From Chlamydiales bacterium (GTDB lineage Bacteria; Chlamydiota; Chlamydiia; Chlamydiales; JAAKFR01), in contig JAFIGI010000065.1 of the NCBI GenBank assembly GCA_020831465.1, positions 1 through 63,158 of the forward strand: DNA of 63,158 nucleotides, written 5' to 3'. Below, piece after piece: positions 61,248 to 63,158 of the stretch (its first letter is position 1; each line of letters begins with the position of its first letter). The notes beneath the pieces are model-generated. The model ran no database searches. It worked only from the letters and a program-made list of their open reading frames with translations, and was not told the origin of the DNA. The position numbers and the translations under genes were made by a program.

Positions 61248-63035
61248 ATGGCCCAGCCTGCTCATGCCCAATTTAATCCAGGTTGTTGCTTTTCGATCAA
61301 ACATTCAGAAGCGTACCACAATCTTAAAGAGGGAACGCTCCTTATTACGACTGCTATCGCGACAATTGCCGTTGTGGGCGGTGTTCTTGCCGTTTTGTCG
61401 ATGAACGGCGTGAATTTGGGTCCCCTAAACTCGATCACGAGCTCTCTTACCTCATTGGTTGGAGAGAAGTACATCCATATCGGGCTAGCAGCCGGAACCG
61501 GATTGCTTCTGATCGATACAGTCCTGATCTCCTCACTGACCCGCAGCTATTACAACAAGCAGTTTACACAAAAAGAGATCAACCAAGAGGATCTTAGTAA
61601 ATGGGTAAATAGTGAGGACGTCTTGTCGAAACTCGAACCGCGCTCTTATTGGAAATTTCCTGCGATAGCTGAGAAACCGCAACTAGCAACTCCGGATAAT
61701 CCGGAAGTGCCGGCCGTTTGGGGTTGCGTCGTGAAAAATGAGGATGGAAGCATTGGATTTTACGCTTATAAAACTCAGGAAGACCTCCACGCTCAACTCA
61801 AGAAACTTGGTTATGAGGACGGAGAGGCACGCTTTAATCAATCGAATCAGTACACTCTTAGCTATCTTCGTACAAAGGTTGATCGGATAAAATTGAATGA
61901 GATAGAAAATACCTCCCCCATTGCAAGCGGTCACTATCGCCTCTTTGACCCACTAAAAATCACTGAAGGCACATCCGCATATCCTTGCAAAATAAATCGA
62001 GGGGTAGAGAAAGGCGGCTCTCAGATCTTTTACTCGAAAACCCCAGAATTCAGAGAGAGAATAACAACTGGACTCATCGATCACAATGAAGTTCGAAGGA
62101 AATTCGAAGAATTAGAAGAGAAGCCTGAATACTTGCCTAAAGGCTCTTCATGGGCTCTCGACAATGCAATCACTGTAACGAAAAATGGCGCAGAAGTTAA
62201 ACTTTTTATCCTCTACATTCATCCCCTTGGCGAATTACCAAGACCTATTTGTTTCGATACCCTTGATGAGGCGCAGAAATTCGCAAGAGACCAGGGACTC
62301 AAAGACGCGAAAGCTGAATTGAAAGAAGAAAAAACATGGCCTGATGAATATGTCGAAGATCAATTCGACCTTACAGAGCTGAAAGAAAAGCCGTTAGAAG
62401 ACAAACAGCTAACAACTCTTGATTTTACAAATCCGAGTGTATACGCGCTTAAATACCGAGATTCACAAACACATTACCGATATTTCAAAACAGAAGATGC
62501 GCGCAACGAATACATTCAAAATTGGCTCGCCGAATATTGGGATCCGAAAGTTGTAGAAGATTTCTTTAGAGCTACAATTCGGCTTAATCAGCTTGAAAAG
62601 ATCCTTACAGAGCTTTACTCATGCTATACCGCTCAATTAAAAATGAGGGTCGTTACATGGCATATCCTGATTGGACGTAGTCCAAGAGGCTTGCAATGTA
62701 GGCCATTTAAGTCCCTACTAGAACTTTCTGCATACAAGGGCTCGACTTGGAATGATGTCGGGAAACCTGTATCTAGTGGACAATTCAACTCCGAATGGAT
62801 TAATGCTAATCAAAACAAAATGCTTCTACTGCCAGCTCAGCAAGCCGCAAGCGAGCTGAAAGCCAATGAACACAACTACGGCGTCATCGAAACTGAAAAT
62901 GGCCTCCAACTTTTCTGGCTCGCTTTTAAGAAGGATAATGAGGAGCCACAACTCCTTTATTTTGCTTCTGGAGAGGCTAGAGAAAGTGCGATCGATAAAC
63001 TCCGAGACTCAAACAACTATACTGCCACCAATTGA
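61248..63035 (+). CDS. Inc-like protein with bilobed hydrophobic domain, 595 residues
   Basis: Two hydrophobic segments at about 30-51 (TLLITTAIATIAVVGGVLAVLS) and 75-95 (YIHIGLAAGTGLLLIDTVLIS), then a long hydrophilic part of about 490 residues with no known domain. The layout is that of an inclusion-membrane protein, larger than most. AGAGGT before the ATG is a fair SD; the 115 bases before are A/T-rich. The repeated phrases GFYAYKTQEDLHAQLKKLGYEDGEARFNQSN, ICFDTLDEAQKFARDQGLKDAKAEL, YRYFKTEDARNEYIQNWLAEYWDPK and LLYFASGEARESAIDKLRDSN suggest an internally repeated module of about 100-150 residues. Confidence 0.75.
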   Translation: MAQPAHAQFNPGCCFSIKHSEAYHNLKEGTLLITTAIATIAVVGGVLAVLSMNGVNLGPLNSITSSLTSLVGEKYIHIGLAAGTGLLLIDTVLISSLTRSYYNKQFTQKEINQEDLSKWVNSEDVLSKLEPRSYWKFPAIAEKPQLATPDNPEVPAVWGCVVKNEDGSIGFYAYKTQEDLHAQLKKLGYEDGEARFNQSNQYTLSYLRTKVDRIKLNEIENTSPIASGHYRLFDPLKITEGTSAYPCKINRGVEKGGSQIFYSKTPEFRERITTGLIDHNEVRRKFEELEEKPEYLPKGSSWALDNAITVTKNGAEVKLFILYIHPLGELPRPICFDTLDEAQKFARDQGLKDAKAELKEEKTWPDEYVEDQFDLTELKEKPLEDKQLTTLDFTNPSVYALKYRDSQTHYRYFKTEDARNEYIQNWLAEYWDPKVVEDFFRATIRLNQLEKILTELYSCYTAQLKMRVVTWHILIGRSPRGLQCRPFKSLLELSAYKGSTWNDVGKPVSSGQFNSEWINANQNKMLLLPAQQAASELKANEHNYGVIETENGLQLFWLAFKKDNEEPQLLYFASGEARESAIDKLRDSNNYTATN

Positions 63036-63084
63036 TCGAGACACGGGTTTGCGCTAAACTAATCGCCGTGAACAAGGAGATTGT

Positions 63085-63158
63085 ATGGCACCGAATACGA
63101 AATCAGAAGAAATCAGAAGAGTCCCTAAACGCTGGACAGCGAGTCGTAAAAAAGAAGC
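63085..63158 (+). CDS. 5' end of a possible transposase/HTH protein (partial)
   Basis: ATG at 63085 with SD AAGGAGA. Visible residues MAPNTKSEEIRRVPKRWTASRKKEA, cut by the window edge. A basic start with RRVPKRWTASRKKE resembles the N terminus of IS-associated helix-turn-helix proteins (xKRWTAxRKxExVLRLLRG). Family not provable from 24 codons. Confidence 0.35.
   Translation, partial: MAPNTKSEEIRRVPKRWTASRKKE

Noticed and set aside
1-63158. CRISPR array
   Set aside because: No evenly spaced direct repeats with unique spacers were seen; the dispersed 21-mer is irregularly spaced.

Overview
The window comes from a member of the phylum Chlamydiae, most likely an environmental, Waddlia- or Criblamydiaceae-like lineage rather than a Chlamydia sensu stricto. 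The evidence is a histone H1-like Hc2 gene, homologues of the type III secretion chaperones Slc1 and Mcsc, tandem MOMP-family porins with the LPVGNPA(D/E)ASL mature N terminus, the futalosine menaquinone genes mqnD/mqnB, and long stretches of gene order that match C. trachomatis as I remember it. Three backbone blocks can be read: CT055-CT038 (sucB, sucA, CT053, hemW, rsmI, holA, hctB, pepA, ssb, slc1, glgX, spoIID-like, ruvB, dcd, ftsB-like), CT256-CT263 (two CNNM/TlyC proteins, nifS, PP2C, then mcsc, dnaQ-like, mqnD, mqnB) and CT107-CT103 (mutY, RluA-type synthase, fabI, HAD phosphatase). GC looks to be in the mid-forties by eye. Species is not assigned.

Layout. 1-1.9 kb: a possible transposase 5' end at the left edge, GC-rich hairpins, tRNA-Pro(UGG), a 2Fe-2S ferredoxin, a DUF1858-IscA fusion, and a gene-poor stretch with inverted repeats, copies of a dispersed 21-mer and a possible small RNA. 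1.9-7.1 kb: sucA-sucB-lpd on the minus strand. 7.2-21.7 kb: backbone genes for haem, translation, replication, chromatin, peptidase, glycogen, recombination and nucleotide metabolism, with a lipoprotein/ResB pair inserted. 21.6-28 kb: CNNM pair, a membrane-anchored Clp-type AAA+ protein, NifS and PP2C. 28-28.3 kb: a MITE-like element. 28.3-30.9 kb: three tandem MOMP-like porins. 30.9-45.5 kb: accessory material (CPBP protease, lipoprotein, degenerate asparagine synthetase, CPT-like kinase, SRP RNA, methyltransferase, MazG, an 1128-residue helical protein, NUDIX, GT4, MutY, a DRTGG protein, an Inc-like protein, heptosyltransferase). 45.5-55.1 kb: RluA-type synthase, a five-gene signalling operon (FIST, kinase, hybrid kinase, receiver, receiver-cyclase), fabI, SDR-folB-HAD. 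55.1-57.4 kb: flagellar-type export genes fliO-fliP-fliQ-fliR, a tiny lipoprotein and csrA, which runs by a 4-base overlap into the mcsc-dnaQ-mqnD-mqnB block. 60.2-63.2 kb: an MDR oxidoreductase, an Inc-like protein and the start of a possible transposase at the right edge.

Two systems stand out. First, a complete, stop-start-coupled phosphorelay ending in a receiver fused to a class III nucleotidyl cyclase whose metal, transition-state and ATP-selecting residues are all present: a predicted sensor-to-cAMP pathway in a phylum poor in two-component systems. Second, a flagellar (not injectisome) type fliOPQR export-gate set linked to csrA and to the type III chaperone mcsc, with no filament genes in the window.

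Family and homology statements rest on motifs read by eye; no database search was run. Where the longest open frame begins with a weak TTG/GTG or overlaps its neighbour heavily, the better-supported internal start is given.
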